Source of the DNA: Lottia gigantea
Lineage: Eukaryota > Mollusca > Gastropoda > Lottiidae
NCBI RefSeq assembly: GCF_000327385.1
Contig: NW_008710370.1
Coordinates: forward strand, 2,466,235-2,530,234
DNA length: 64,000 nucleotides
Direction of reading: 5' to 3'
Position numbers and translations under genes: made by a program. The notes beneath the pieces are model-generated. The model worked only from the letters and a program-made list of their open reading frames with translations, did no database searches and had not been told where the DNA came from. Each line of letters starts with the position of its first letter. Position 1 is the stretch's first letter. Shown piece after piece: positions 33,685 to 45,834 of the stretch.

Positions 33685-34890
33685 TTTATACGCCAACAGG
33701 GTGTGATGCTTTAGATTGATGGTTGGAATTTGACATATTTTCGATGAACAGTTTGTGAGATATTGCCCTTGACATTGATAAAACGCGTCGAAATTTGTTA
33801 AAAATAGTTCATGAGCAGGGTAGAAGCTACAGTTTTCAACCGATTCTGATGAAACTTGGTGTGATCATTGGAATTGATAAGATCTCGGACAAGTTCTAAC
33901 TTGTCGCATTTTCGATGAACAGTTTTTATACGCCCCTGTCCATCCGTCCACAATTGTTAGACACGATAGAGAGCTGGTTTCTTAATGGATTTTAACGAAA
34001 CTTGGTGTGAGTGTTTGTAATCACCCAAGGATTAACCCTATTGAAAATCAGAAAAATTGAAAAATATTTTCTATGAGTTATTGCCCTTGTTCTTGAATTT
34101 TTGTGGACATGATAGAGTGTGGACATGATAGAGAGCTGGTTTCTTGATGGATTTAGAGGAAACTTGGTGTGAGTGTTTGTTATCACCCAAGGATGATCCC
34201 TATTGAAAATCAGATGAATCGAAAAATATTTACTATGAGTTATTGCCCTTGTTCTTGAATTGTTTGTGGACACGATAGAGAGCTGGTTTCGTGCTGGATT
34301 TTGACGGAACTTGGTGTGAGTGTTTGTAATCACCCAAGGATGAACCCTATTGAAAATCAGACAAATCGAAAAATATTTTCTATGAGTTATTGCCCTTGTT
34401 CTTGAATTGTTTATGGACATGATAGAGTGTGGACATGATAAAGAGCTGGTTTCTTGATTTGAATGAACTTTAGTGTGATGAGATTTTTATTCATGAGATC
34501 TTGGTCAAGTTCAAATTTTGACGAATTTTTGATGAAGTTTTTTGAGTTATTGCCCATGACTTCAGAAAAACGCGTCAAAATTTGTTTGTGAACACAATAG
34601 AGACTACAGTTTTCAACTGATTTTAATGAAATTTGATGTGATCATTAATATTGATGAGATCCTGGTCAAGTTTGAATTTGACGATTTTTCAATGAATAGT
34701 TTTTAAGTTAGTGCCCTTGACTTTGGAAAAAACAGGTAAAATTTTTTTTTTGCCCTTGACTAGACCTAGAGGGTTATTGATATTGATTTTTAAAAATTTT
34801 GTGAAATTACTCAGCATAAATAACTCGCATATATATATAATTGAATTCAAACTAATAAAATTTCTTCAATATGAGAAAATTCGTTCGTAG
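33685..34890 (+). repeat. Helentron-like elements, decayed and nested
   Basis: Left ends at about 33687 (tttttatacgccaacagg) and 33922 (tttttatacgcccctgtcc). Three near-identical core units of the agagctggtttcttgatgg type lie at about 33970-34440, then an older core type shared with 55300-55770. It is cut off on the right by the BEL relic. Confidence 0.6.
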
Positions 34891-34899
34891 TCGCTTAAG

Positions 34900-36030
34900 A
34901 CACCTGATTTTACTTCACATGCCACCGAAATATCTAGAATCATTGATATAACACAATTTTCATCACTTCAGAGACTGCTACACGTTACTTGTTTTGTGAT
35001 CAGATTTGTGAAACAATAAGGCCGTAAAAGAAATGCTCGTCGGCTAAGGAGCAACTGCAAAAGAGCAACCAATTCAATTTCCCAAGATGAAATCTGACAT
35101 GCACTTTTGGAGAAGAATGTATTTATGAGCAAGTTACAGAGTTCTCAATTACCACTTATTCAACAGTTAAGATTGTTCATTGAACAAGAAGGTATTATTC
35201 GACGTGCAGGACAAATACAGAATTCGGACTTAGTCTATGGTGCGAAATATCTGATGTTGTTTCTGAATAAAAAACATACCCATCTTGTTATGATTGACGT
35301 GCATCACAGATTGCTACACGCAGAAGCAGGACAAACTGTATCCATCAGTCGTATTGGATACTGTCAATACATCAATGTATCGACTATCTGTTGTGACGAT
35401 GTATTCAGTGCCGAAAGGTGACGGGAAAACCTTACACAAAACCAGTAGCACCTCCGCTTCCGAAAGACTGATGTTAAACCATTTGTAACTAAATGAATTG
35501 ATTTTGTTGGACCACTGTACATCAGAGGCAAAGGACAAACTGTGAAATCATATGTGTGCCTTTTCACTTGTTCTAGTACACTTAGAACTTGTAGCCGACA
35601 TGACACTTGATACATTCATGTTAGCATTCAGAAGATTTGTTAGCAAAAGAGGAACACCACTGACGATATACTCCAACAACACCACAACCTTCATTTCAGC
35701 AGACAAGGAAATTCCGAAATCGATGAACATTCATGTTAATTGGAAATTCATTCCAAATGCTGTTCCTTGGTATGGTGGATGGTGGGAGCGTTTAGATGGA
35801 CTAACGGATATATCTCTCAAAAAAGTACTGGGAAGATCACATTTGAAGTATTAGGCACCATACAGAGATATGTGTGATTAATGACCAACCGATAACGTAC
35901 GTTTCATCCGATGTCAGAGATGAACATCTGAAGAATTCTGGATATAAAGACCAAATTGTAGAAACTGCCTTTAGCAAAGCAAGGGAAAGATCACGCCTTG
36001 AACTGCTATTTCCCCAACAACAGTAGCAGA
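34900..36030 (+). mobile_element. BEL/Pao Pol fossil (integrase region)
   Basis: Carries the zinc-finger side of a BEL integrase (GIIRRAGQIQNSDL, VHHRLLHAEAG) and the end of the core (AVPWYGGWWERLDGL, SLKKVLGRSHL), all typical of BEL/Pao elements. No LTR is seen. Broken at several points; old. Confidence 0.7.
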
Positions 36031-36546
36031 AGAAGATAAAAAGAAAATGAAGATTATTCCATGGACTAACACCTATGACCCACGACAACCAAATCTACAC
36101 AAAATGGCCAAAGACACAGACAGTTTAAGGACAAGCTACAGAATGACAGACATATTGAAAACAAGGAAAATCATTGTGGCAGGACGCAGGAATAGGACCT
36201 TGGGAAATTTATTAAGGGGAAACAAATTAAAACAGTGTGTAGAAAATGTGAATATTTCTAAAAGTTTTGGATGTGTACCTTGTAATAAACCTGTGCAAAA
36301 CTTGTGAAAAGATAAACACAACTAACACAATCACCAATAGACACTCAAAATCATTTTATATCAAAGACTCTTTAAATTGTCAGAGTAATTTGGTTATATA
36401 TTGCCTTACTTGTGAATTCTGTAAATTTCAGTATGTTGGCCAGACAATAACCCCCTTCAATATTAGACATAACAAACATAAGAGCAACATTAAATTGAAA
36501 AAGGTTCATAAAGCTCCTCATATTGCCCCCCATTTTAACCAACCAG

Positions 36547-38000
36547 GGGCCTTATTCTCGAAAACTTAAATCTCTTAAAATCAGATGTAAGTTAAAATTT
36601 TGGCTTAAGATATGTTAAGTCCTATTCTCTAAACCTATTTACATCGTGATTTTAACTTAAAACGATTTTAACACCATTTACTCTGTTTTAAACTAAAATC
36701 AAAACAAAATGACCAAACAAGTGATGATCATTTTACAAATATTACCTAAGATCACAAATTAAAACAATTTGGATGTAGTTTTAGGGAAGACAAATTGGCC
36801 TTAATAGTGCTCATTATTAATAGTATAGACTTGTGCAATGGGAAATGGGGAACCGTGGGCCTTGACAAGGCCTAGCTAGATGTCTTGACAAACTATTTTT
36901 TTCCATGTAGATAAATTTTTTTATTAAGAACACAATACATAGACAGTAGCTAACATACAGTCTATAAATCGTTTTTCACTTGGTAATTGTTGCCTCTTTT
37001 GTACCATTTCGAATTCAAGACTTTATTTGATGGTTAGGCTATTTAAGTTTTAATTGGCAGGCCTAAACTAGGCCTAGGCTATACTTGTGGTTTCATCACA
37101 GAAACTCTTTTTAAGTTGAGGTGGCATCCCTGAAAAAGAAATATATTTTTAGCTTACTTACATCAGGCCTCAAAGATCTGTGTTGTAGGCTATATTATAG
37201 CATACATGTATGTAGATCTAGGTCTATCATAATTTTTTCTTGGTCTAGCCTAGGCCAAGTTCACTTAAGCAACTCAATTTGTTGTTTTGAACTTGGTCTT
37301 TATCTACATAACAGTCTCTAGGCCTATGAACAGTCTCTTACTTTCTGTCAATTAACCTACGGAAGGTTATTAATATGTCTAAGCGGTATCAGTACGGTTC
37401 TATATGATCCTTGACAAGTCAAGTCAAGTTTAGTAGACTAAAATTAAATAAGAGCCAAGAGGTCGAACTTGACTCCACAATCGAAAGCGACACTTAATCA
37501 TACTAACGTTGCGCAATCTGCATGTCACAAAAGCAAGTCAAGAATTTGAGAGTCAAATGATTTTTTTACAAATTTAATTTACTGAAGCAATAATTACCGA
37601 TTTGTGTTTGTTGACATCAGGGATTCTTCACTCTACACTCTTCTACTCTCTCACTCATGCTGTCTCGGAGTCGCTGGTCCATTATTTCCTCACGCTTCAT
37701 AATTAATGAAATCCATCAGTAACATCAGTTTATAGTTTTAGTAGTAGGGTGAATTAAGAAGATACAAGAGAGCTTGGATATGTCAGCATTTAAGGTCATC
37801 CATGCACATTAATAATGTAAGAAATTCATAAAAAATCCCTCGACGTCTCTTTGTTTTGATGCGGGACAAAATGGCGGCTTGACGGCAGACTAACCTTGTG
37901 TCTTTACAGACGACAATTTGATTGGTTGGATACATTAAAATCGAATTTTAACTAAAATCAATTTTAGTGATTTTAAGTTAAGCCATCGAGAATAAGGCCC
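36547..38000. mobile_element. Harbinger-type MITE inside Penelope endonuclease
   Basis: 1454 bp with perfect 15-bp terminal inverted repeats GGGCCTTATTCTCGA, extended by ttaa-rich subterminal sequence (aacttaaat/gttaagcc). Flanked by CAG (36544-36546) and CTG (38001-38003), the C-W-G triplet target favoured by PIF/Harbinger. The uninterrupted site is present in the relative at 1085-1655 (aaccaacctggtcat). The interior encodes nothing recognisable. Confidence 0.75.
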
Positions 38001-38438
38001 CTGGTCATGATTACAAATTCACAATTCTTGAGAAAATTCCAAATGAAAGCAAAAGCAAATTAGACAGTGCAGAAACTCTGTGGATTCATAGACTTGACTC
38101 TGTATGACCGTATGGCTTGAATGAACTCAACCCAGGAGGTTTCGAAATTGCTAAATATTAGTGTATTCCCCTCACCCCCCCACCCCCTTTTTCCCTTCCT
38201 GTTTAGATTTTTTGGCAAATCCTGAAGTCATTACATACTTGTTATGTTGTATCTAAGATTTTGATGTCATAAATCTTCTGAGGTCATATTATCAAGAATC
38301 AAATTGCCTCCCACTATTTTGTGATTTGACTCTTCTCTTGTTATGTGGTTTCTAAGATTGTGACGTCATAAACCTTATGAGGTCATATTGTAATTTTAAT
38401 CTTAACTGCCTTCCACCATTTGTAGTTTGTTTCTTCCC

Positions 38439-38470
38439 CTGATGAAGTCAAAACTTTTTTGACGAAACGT
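38439..38470 (+). ncRNA. Hammerhead-ribozyme-like core in Penelope 3' UTR
   Basis: Best preserved of the four copies: CTGATGA, the GTCAAAA/TTTTGAC stem, then CGAAACG. Stems I and III are not obvious. Confidence 0.45.
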
Positions 38471-38520
38471 TGGGTATTAAAGGATGGTATTTGATGTCAA
38501 GTTTTATTATTTATTACACA

Positions 38521-38940
38521 ACAGAGACTACAGTTTTCATCCAATTTAAATGAATTTCGGTGTTAATATTTATAATGATGAGATCTTAAACAATTTCGAA
38601 TTTAGCTATCTTTTGATGAACGGTTTTTGAGTTACTGCCATTGATTTATGAAAAACACGTCAAATTTTGATTGTGAACACAATAGAGAGTACAGTTTTCA
38701 TCTGATTTAAATGAAATTTGGTATGATCATTAGTAAAAACTTAGTAAAAAAGCATCAAAATTTGTTGGCGATAGAGGTGACAGTTTATGTCAGAATTTTA
38801 TTACATAATGTGTTTGTTTTAATCAACAATATCTTGCACAAATTCGTTTTTGGTTTGATTTGACACAGATAGGTGACTGCCCTTGATATTCTGAAAATGT
38901 ATCAGGAAAGTGGGCATATCTTGCTAGGCAACCACTTGTA
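38521..38940 (+). repeat. Decayed Helentron-like core
   Basis: Two degenerate monomers of the acacaatagagactacagttttcatc type and a degraded right end (gtgggcatatcttgctaggcaa). Confidence 0.45.
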
Positions 38941-39068
38941 CAATAATATTTGACTTAACGTCACTAAGTAGCGATGACAGTAAAGAATTAAAAGTAGAAA
39001 GTCTCTCTTGTTTATCCTCCATTACAGTCTCTTTGGTCAGCAATCTAATGATAACCATAATTTCTATT

Positions 39069-39142
39069 AAAGAACTGCGGTGGCTCAGTGAGTTAATACG
39101 CTTGCTCACTAAAATGAAGGTTCAGGGTTCAATCCTGGCATA
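39069..39142 (+). mobile_element. tRNA-derived SINE, copy 1
   Basis: Carries an A-box-like TGGCTCAGTGAGTTA and a B-box-like GGTTCAGGGTTCAATCC, the two internal RNA polymerase III promoter elements, spaced as in a tRNA. The same roughly 72-bp unit recurs at 39615-39684. It does not fold into a proper tRNA by eye, so it is a SINE rather than a tRNA gene. Confidence 0.65.
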
Positions 39143-39357
39143 GGTCATTTCATTTCTATAAGTTCTAGAAAAATGTTTCCAATTTGTCGTGTAAAAGAAT
39201 CCTTAAGTTAGTGTGGGGAACCATGGAGAGAATTATTATTTTTTTTGTTTGCTGGAGGCAAATGTTACTTTGCCTGTCAAAGCATCTTCAAGTTATTACC
39301 CTTGCCCCAAAACATCCTAGCCACTATGACAATAATGAAAAATGTTTATCTTTTCAG

Positions 39358-39466
39358 AGACAAAGAGATCCAAGATTAAATGAAATTTTGTTTCCATTTT
39401 ATAATTCCAATCGAGTCAATCAGTTAATACAAGCATTTGAGTATGATTTAGAATTTGTTGAAAAAG
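39358..39466 (+). CDS. Phospholipase C beta, EF-hand-region exon (third in window)
   Basis: A 109-nt exon between ttatcttttcag and gtattt, phase 0 at entry and phase 1 at exit. It encodes [20 protein letters not shown] and NQLIQAFEYDLEFVEKG, matching the PLC-beta segment [20 protein letters not shown] that closes the EF-hand region ahead of the catalytic X box. Together with 557-657 and 25797-25851 it gives about 87 continuous residues. The next expected exon (leading to the X box, FISSSHNTYLTG type) was not found in the remaining 24.5 kb of this window. RING, Helitron and retroelement frames nearby are unrelated to it. Confidence 0.88.
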
Positions 39467-39614
39467 GTATTTAAGTTTTCCTTTTTATATGCTGGACATA
39501 TATTGTTATAGCCCCATATCCCATTTCTTGTAGACACAAAGTTTTTATCGGATTTTGCTGAAACTTGATATGCATGTATGTATTGATGAGAAATTGGTAA
39601 TAGACGGATGACAT

Positions 39615-39684
39615 AAAGAACTGCGGTGGCTCAGTGAGTTATACGCTTGCTCACTAAAATGAAGGTCAAGGGTTCAATCCTGGC
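39615..39684 (+). mobile_element. tRNA-derived SINE, copy 2, with 29-bp target duplication
   Basis: Same unit as 39069-39142. It is bracketed by a perfect direct repeat of 29 bp, 39586-39614 and 39685-39713 (beginning atgagaaattggtaatagac), an unusually long target-site duplication. No poly-A tail is seen. Confidence 0.7.
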
Positions 39685-40089
39685 ATGAGAAATTGGTAAT
39701 AGACGGATGACATTTTGAAGTTATTGCCCTTGACTTGGGTAAAACTTAACTTTGGCTTGAAGGCATGATAGAGGCTACAGTTTTTATCCGATCTTAATGA
39801 AACTTGGTATGTTATTTATATATTGATGAGATGTCAGTCGTTCGAAATTGGTTACAATTGGATGAAAGGTTTCAAAGTTATTGCCTGTGACTTGGTAAAA
39901 TCGTGTCATGAAGACACCATAGAGGCTACAGTTTAAGTCTTGATGAAACCTGGTATAAAGGTTTTGTTTAAATTTCAATTTTGATACAATGGTAGGAGCG
40001 CTTTTGGATGAGTCAAATTAGCTTGTGGTCGCAGTAGAAATTTTTAATCCACCTTGATGAAACAAGGTATGTATGTATATATTGATAAG

Positions 40090-40117
40090 GGCTAATTGTT
40101 ATCGAAATGTCAATTCT

Positions 40118-40148
<31 letters not shown>

Positions 40149-42215
40149 CGATTTTTACACACCTTCCTGAGCTTAGACTACTATAGTTGCAGCATTCATT
40201 CAACATTCACGAACCTTAGATATAGGCGACGATGTGCATAAATATATTTTGGATCTTTTTTGCAAAACCGGAAGTGCCACAGTTCAATATATGCAAGAAT
40301 AGATAATCGGCTCTAGAAGTCGTATTTTTCGGTCGATTTTCTTTGGGTTTGCATTTTTGGAATCTACTGTTAAAATCTGAAAGAATAGCAGTTTCAAAAT
40401 TTCAAAATTCGAAAATTTGTCGCAGACATTTTTTTTGCCAAATTTTGCATTTTTTTCATTTTTTTTGCTTTTTGTCTGATTAATCCGAAAAAAATTGAGC
40501 AAAGACAGTTTAAGAATGTAAACAAAATGGTACAGTCAAATTTTTAATTTCACTTCCGGTTTAAACAGGAAAACGATGTTCACTTCCGGTTGAATATCTT
40601 CCGGTGTAATTTGTATAGGACAAAAATTTTTATGCTGATAGGTAGACAAAGTTATGACAAAAAAACGAAGAAAAAAAAATCCGGAACACACGTGAAATTT
40701 TGGCCGCCATTTTGATTTTTCTGAAATGATTCGATTTTTATTCAGGCATAATGGCTCATCCGATTTAAATGATTTTGGTGTCAAATGAAAGAAGATAAAA
40801 AAAAAACATGACATTAGGAAGCCGTTTTTCGATTCTCAATTTTGCTTTTTTGCAACATCCGGTTGAATTTTTTCAAAGTTTGAAGGTTCATATCTCGTGA
40901 TCTTGAACTTTGATGACCTTGACCTTCATAAGGTCAAAGGTCATTGACCTTAGCTATCAGTTAATACTTTGACATGTACTTCCGGTTTTATAGCTGTCCG
41001 AAAACAGCCAAATTCGCAACTTTGGACTACTCTAGCACGTGACCTAATTAACCTAGAGGGTTAATTTTTTCGGATTCTTAATGTGCTTTTCATGCTCTTT
41101 CAAGTGAATTATAACAATCGTTTTTTAAAGCAAAATTGAAATTCGTGAATTTTTCAAATTTGAGTTTTTTTTACAATATTTCTGTTTCTTTGAGCTTGGT
41201 GTGTATATATCTTATGACCTATTTTATGTAGAACATTGAAACTTGGAACACAACAAGACAATTTGAATATGAATTAACCTATGACAAAAAAGTTGAGGTG
41301 GGCGTGGCACATCCGGGTTGAATTACTAATTGTTTACATTTTGGGAAAGGGGCATAACTCGCATAGGATACATTTGTTCAAAAAGGAACTTTGCACACAA
41401 TTACCTCATGATTTTGGCCAGTTTGTGTTAATAGGTCAATTGTTTCAGCTTTATAGTTCTAAAAAAGGAACGGGTTTTGAAATTTCTATATTTTCAATTT
41501 TCTATTTTGACCTTTATTGACTCTTGTTGACCTATATCTTTTGACCTGTATGATGTAGAAGCTTTAAATTTGGAACACAACATAACATTCAGAATATCAA
41601 TTAACCTATGCAAAAGAAATTGAGGTGGGCGTAGCACATCCGGGTTAAATTACCATTATTGACAATTTTGGCAAGGGACATAACTCGCAACGTTTACATT
41701 TGTTCAAAATGGAACTTTGCATACAATTACTTCATTCGTTGAGCCACGTTGTCTTGGAAGTTCGATTGTTTCAGCTTTATAGTTCAAAAAAAGGAACAGG
41801 TTTTGAAAATTCAAAATTTTCAATTTTTGACCTTGACCTTTTTTGACCCTGATTTTTGTAGGATCAAAGGTCATTCACATTGGCTATCTATTTATACTTT
41901 TATATTTGCTGTCCTATCTCAACTTCCGGTTTTATAGCCGTATATAATTAAAAATTTGGATGACTTGTATCTCGTAACCTTGACCTTTGTTGACCGTCTC
42001 CCTTTCAATGTCAAATGTCATTGACCTTGGCTATCTTCTGATACTTTCATTTGTGAGGGATGTCTACTTCCGTTATAACAATCTTACAAACAATTCTTCT
42101 CAACTTTAGACTGCTCTTGCGCGTGATGTAATTATCGTAGAAGGTTGATTTTTTCAGAGTCTTTAGCATTTTGCTACATTTGCAAAGTCCCACTCTGTGC
42201 CACGTGTGGCTCTAG
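40090..42215 (+). mobile_element. Helitron-like non-autonomous element 1
   Basis: Left boundary near ttgttatcgaaatgtcaatt. The right end is GCCACGTGTGGC (hairpin), T, then CTAG followed by T, the classic Helitron 3' terminus. The interior has repeated units with gtgggcgtggcacatccggg, dense tgaccttgacctt blocks and a 30-base T run near 40117-40148. No Rep/helicase gene, so non-autonomous. It shares its ends and most blocks with 42565-45296. Confidence 0.6.
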
Positions 42216-42564
42216 TATAGGTTTGAAATTGACGATTTTTTGTTTTTTCAAGGAATTGCCCTCAACTATTAAAGGGTGTAAAGTTTTATCTGTAAAGATG
42301 AAAGAGACTTCAGTGATAATCCAATTTTGATGCAAGTTGAAATAAATGTGTATGTCGATCAGATTAATTCAGAGATGCCTACCATTGCGATTTCGGCATA
42401 ATGATTACGATATTACAGTCAAATTACAAAGTTACGAATTTGGGGTAATTTCATTACGATTTCTGACTATACGCAGCTTTAAAACTAAATCTAATCTTTA
42501 TCTTTCTTGTTTCAATTAAGGAATATTTATGAGGTCAAGCTATTGTTTACTTTGTTATTAATTG
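42216..42564. other. Spacer between the two Helitron-like elements
   Basis: About 350 bp of AT-rich intron with no gene, tandem repeat or terminal repeat that I can recognise. Confidence 0.4.
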
Positions 42565-45296
42565 TGGGACTTCCGCAAAGTCCCAGTTTGTTATCGAAAT
42601 ATCAATTGTTTTGTTTTTTTTTCGATTTTTACACACCTTCCTGTGCTTAGACTGCAGTAGTTGCAACAACCTTTCAACTATCATAGACCTTCTATATAGG
42701 CGACGATGTGCTTAAGTGTAAAGTGATTTTTGCAAAACCGAAAGTGCCACAGTTCAACATGTGTAAAAAGTAGAAAAAAGGCTTTAGATGTCACATTTTA
42801 AGGTCGATTTTATTTGGGTTTTCGTTTTTACAATCTACCTGTAATTTCTGACCTGATTGCACTTGAAAAATTACGAAATTCGAAAATTCGTAGCTCACTT
42901 TTTTCGATCAAATTTTTCAATTTTTTTGCAACTTTTTTGCTTTTGCATCGATTGATCTGAAATTTTTATTGCAAAGAGAATTTACTAATGTAAATAATAT
43001 GGTACAGTCAAATTTGTTCTTCATTTCCGCTTTTAAACAGAAAAGTGACTGAATTTCAAATCTACTTTCGGTTGAATAACTTCCGGTGTAATTTATGTAG
43101 GTGAACAAAATTTAGCTGATATTTACCAAATGAAATTCTAAGGCCGATTTTAAAATAAAATTCAGACCGGAATCCAGACTGGAAGTGATACTTCGGCCAC
43201 CATATTGAAAAAACACACTTTTGTAAATCGAAAAATGGGGCCTCTATGAAGAAATGGACGTGTATAATTTTGATGTGTATGTAAACTGCAGTCGATTGCC
43301 AACAAAAACTAGGAAGCCGATTTTTGAATTTCGCTTTTCCTTTTTTGCAACTTCCGGTTGAAGTTTTTGCAAGTTCTATCTCGTGACCTTGACCTTTAAT
43401 GACCTTGACCTTTATAAGGTTAAAGGTCATTGACCTTGGCTATCAGTTGATACTTTGACATTTGATCTCCGACTTGATAGCGTTCCGAAAACAGCCAAAT
43501 TAGCAACTTTGGACTGCTCTAGCATATGACCTAAATAACCTTTCGGATTCTTAATGTGCTTCCCATGCTCTTTCCAGTGATATGTAACAATCGTATTGTT
43601 AAAGCAAAATTTAAATTCTTGATTTTTTCAAATTTGAGTGTTTTTTTTACCATATTTATGTCTCTATGAGCTTGGTGTATGTATATGATATCACCTACTT
43701 GATGTAGAACCTTGAAATTTGGAACACAACTAGACATGTTGAATATGAATTCACTTATGACAAAGAAGTTGAGGTGGGCGTGGCACATCTGGGTTGAACT
43801 ACTAATTGTTTACATTTAGGGGAAGGGGCATATCTCGCAGAGGATACATTTGTTCAAAAAGGGATTAGGCACACAATTACCTCATCCTTTTGGCCAGTTT
43901 ATGTTAACAGCTCAGTTGTTTCAGATTTATAGTTCCAAAAAAGGAACGGGTTTTAAAATTTCCATATTTTCAATTTTCGATTTTGACCTTTTTTGACTTT
44001 TGTTGACCTATATCTTTTGACCTGCATGATGTAGAAGCTTGAAATTTTGAACATAACATAACATTTTGAATATCAATTAACCTATGCAAAAAAAATTGAG
44101 GTGGGTTTGGCACATGCGGGTTAAATTACTCATTATTGACATTTTTGGCCAGAGGCATAACTCGCAAAAAAAACATATGTTCAAAATGGAACTTTGCTCA
44201 CAATTACGTCCTCCTTTGAGCCACTTTGTATTAGAAGGTCAGTTAGTTCAGCTTCATAATTCAAAAAAAAGAACAGGTTTTGGAAATTCACAATTTTCAA
44301 TTTTTGACCTTGACCTTTGATGATCTTGACCTTTATTAGGTCACAGGTCATTAACCTTTGCTATCAGTTGATGCTTTCATATTTGACCTCTGACGTCTAC
44401 TTTTATAGCTGTCCAAAAAAAGCCAAATTCGCAAATTTGGACTGCTCTAGCTCGTGACCTAATTAACTTTGAGGGTAAATTTTTGTGGATTCTGAATGTG
44501 CTCATCATGCTCTTTCCAGTGATATATAATGCAAAATTGAAATTTCTGAATTTTTGAAATTTCTGTGTTTTTTTACAATATGTTAGCTTCTTTGAGCTGG
44601 GTGTATGTATTTCTTATGACCAATTTGCTGTAAAAGCTTGGAATTTGGAACACAATGAGACATATTCAATATAAATTGACTTATGACATAAAAGTTGAGG
44701 TGGCAGTGGCACATTAGGCTTAAATTACTTATTATTTACATTTTTATCAGGGCTATAACTTGTATAAAATACATTTGTTCAAAACAGGAGCTTGCACACA
44801 ATTACCTCACCCCTTTGGACATTTTGTGTGAAAAGGTCAGTTGTTTCCGCTTCGTATTTCAAAAAAAGGAACAGGGTTTAAATTTTGCATATTTTCAACT
44901 TTTGACCTTTACCATTGATGACCTTGACCTTTGTAGGATCGAAGGTCATTGACCTTGGCTGAAGATTAATACCTTCATATTTGATGTTCATCGTCATCTT
45001 CCGGTTTTATAATGTTCGTATTTTTAAAGTTTGATGATTCATATCTAGTGACGTTGACCTTTAAAGACCTTCCCCTTAACATGGTCAAAGGTCATTGACC
45101 TTGGAAATCTAATCATACTTTCATATTTTATGTCTGGCTTCAATTCCGCTTTCACAACCTTCCAAAAAAGCGAAATTTTCCAAATTTTTTACTGCTTTAG
45201 CACGTGACCTAATTGTCTAAGAACATTGATTTTTTCAGATTCTCTAGCAAATTGGCACAAGAGCAAAGTCCCACTCAGTACCACGAGTGGTTCTAG
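42565..45296 (+). mobile_element. Helitron-like non-autonomous element 2
   Basis: Begins near gggacttccgcaaagtccca (itself a GGGACTT/AAGTCCC inverted repeat) and ttgttatcgaaatatcaatt. It ends ACCACGAGTGGT (hairpin), T, then CTAG before T. The interior is collinear with element 1: atttttacacaccttcctg, taggcgacgatgtgc, then three units with aggtgggcgtggcacat at about 43770, 44100 and 44695. The short frames repeated in each unit are by-products of the repeat. Confidence 0.6.
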
Positions 45297-45834
45297 TAGT
45301 TTAATTTGCAGTTATCAAGTTTTTAGGAGCTGGTGTTAATATGTTATTTGGATAATCGTGTAACCAATAGAATCCGCTTAAATTATTTGATGCCCACTTT
45401 TTTACTTTTTACTACCGAAAAATGCTTTAATTGCCAAACATGTGCAGGCCAAACAATTTAATCGTTTGCACCCAGGCTCCCTTATATGAAAGTCTGTATA
45501 ACACTTGTATATTGAAAGGGTCCAAAATAATAGGGATAAAGGGACCATAACGTCAAATGCAGTTTTATTATTTTATAACGTCAAATGACATGTATATCAC
45601 GCCAGATATTCTTGAGAGTTTTAGTGGAAGCTGCACATTTTTCTTCGCCAAAAAAGACCGTTGAATAACAAATAATGACAACCATTGGATTATAGGCTGT
45701 ATGATAAATGTCAAGGGGGTATATAGACTAATGGCTTCCAAAATGATGCAGATATAATTGATATATTTATAAAAAATACTTTTTTGAGACTTACAAATTA
45801 CCGGTTTACTAAATGTCAACACGGGAGACAATCC
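45297..45834. other. Intron without recognised genes
   Basis: AT-rich; one minus-strand frame of 87 codons at 45568-45831 has no recognisable domain. Confidence 0.4.

Larger units (their letters stand above)
36031..38520 (+). mobile_element. Penelope-like element, 3' half split by a MITE
   Basis: KIIPWTNTYDPRQPNLHKM opens the linker that follows the RT in Penelope-like proteins. A Cys-rich segment and a GIY-YIG domain follow (NLVIYCLTCEFCKFQYVGQT, RHNKHKSNIKLKK, HIAPHFNQP). At 36544 the frame is interrupted by a 1.45-kb MITE and resumes at 38004 with HDYKFTILEKIPNESKSKLD and WIHRLDSV. The 3' UTR to 38520 matches 1085-1655. This belongs to a different Penelope family from the copies at 12-14 and 47-48 kb. 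It has a few lesions in addition to the MITE. Confidence 0.75.

Noticed and set aside
39073-39142. tRNA gene
   Set aside because: A and B boxes are present, but acceptor and anticodon stems do not pair well by eye and the unit is duplicated with target repeats, so it is a SINE.
40117-40148. Poly-T run as a retroposon tail on the minus strand
   Set aside because: No retroposon body or target duplication lies next to it; it is inside a Helitron-like element and the run is probably slippage.
41281-44952. Recurrent frames with WHIRVELLIVYI-type sequence
   Set aside because: They recur because the Helitron-like units repeat; the frames differ in start and end and have no protein features beyond the repeat.
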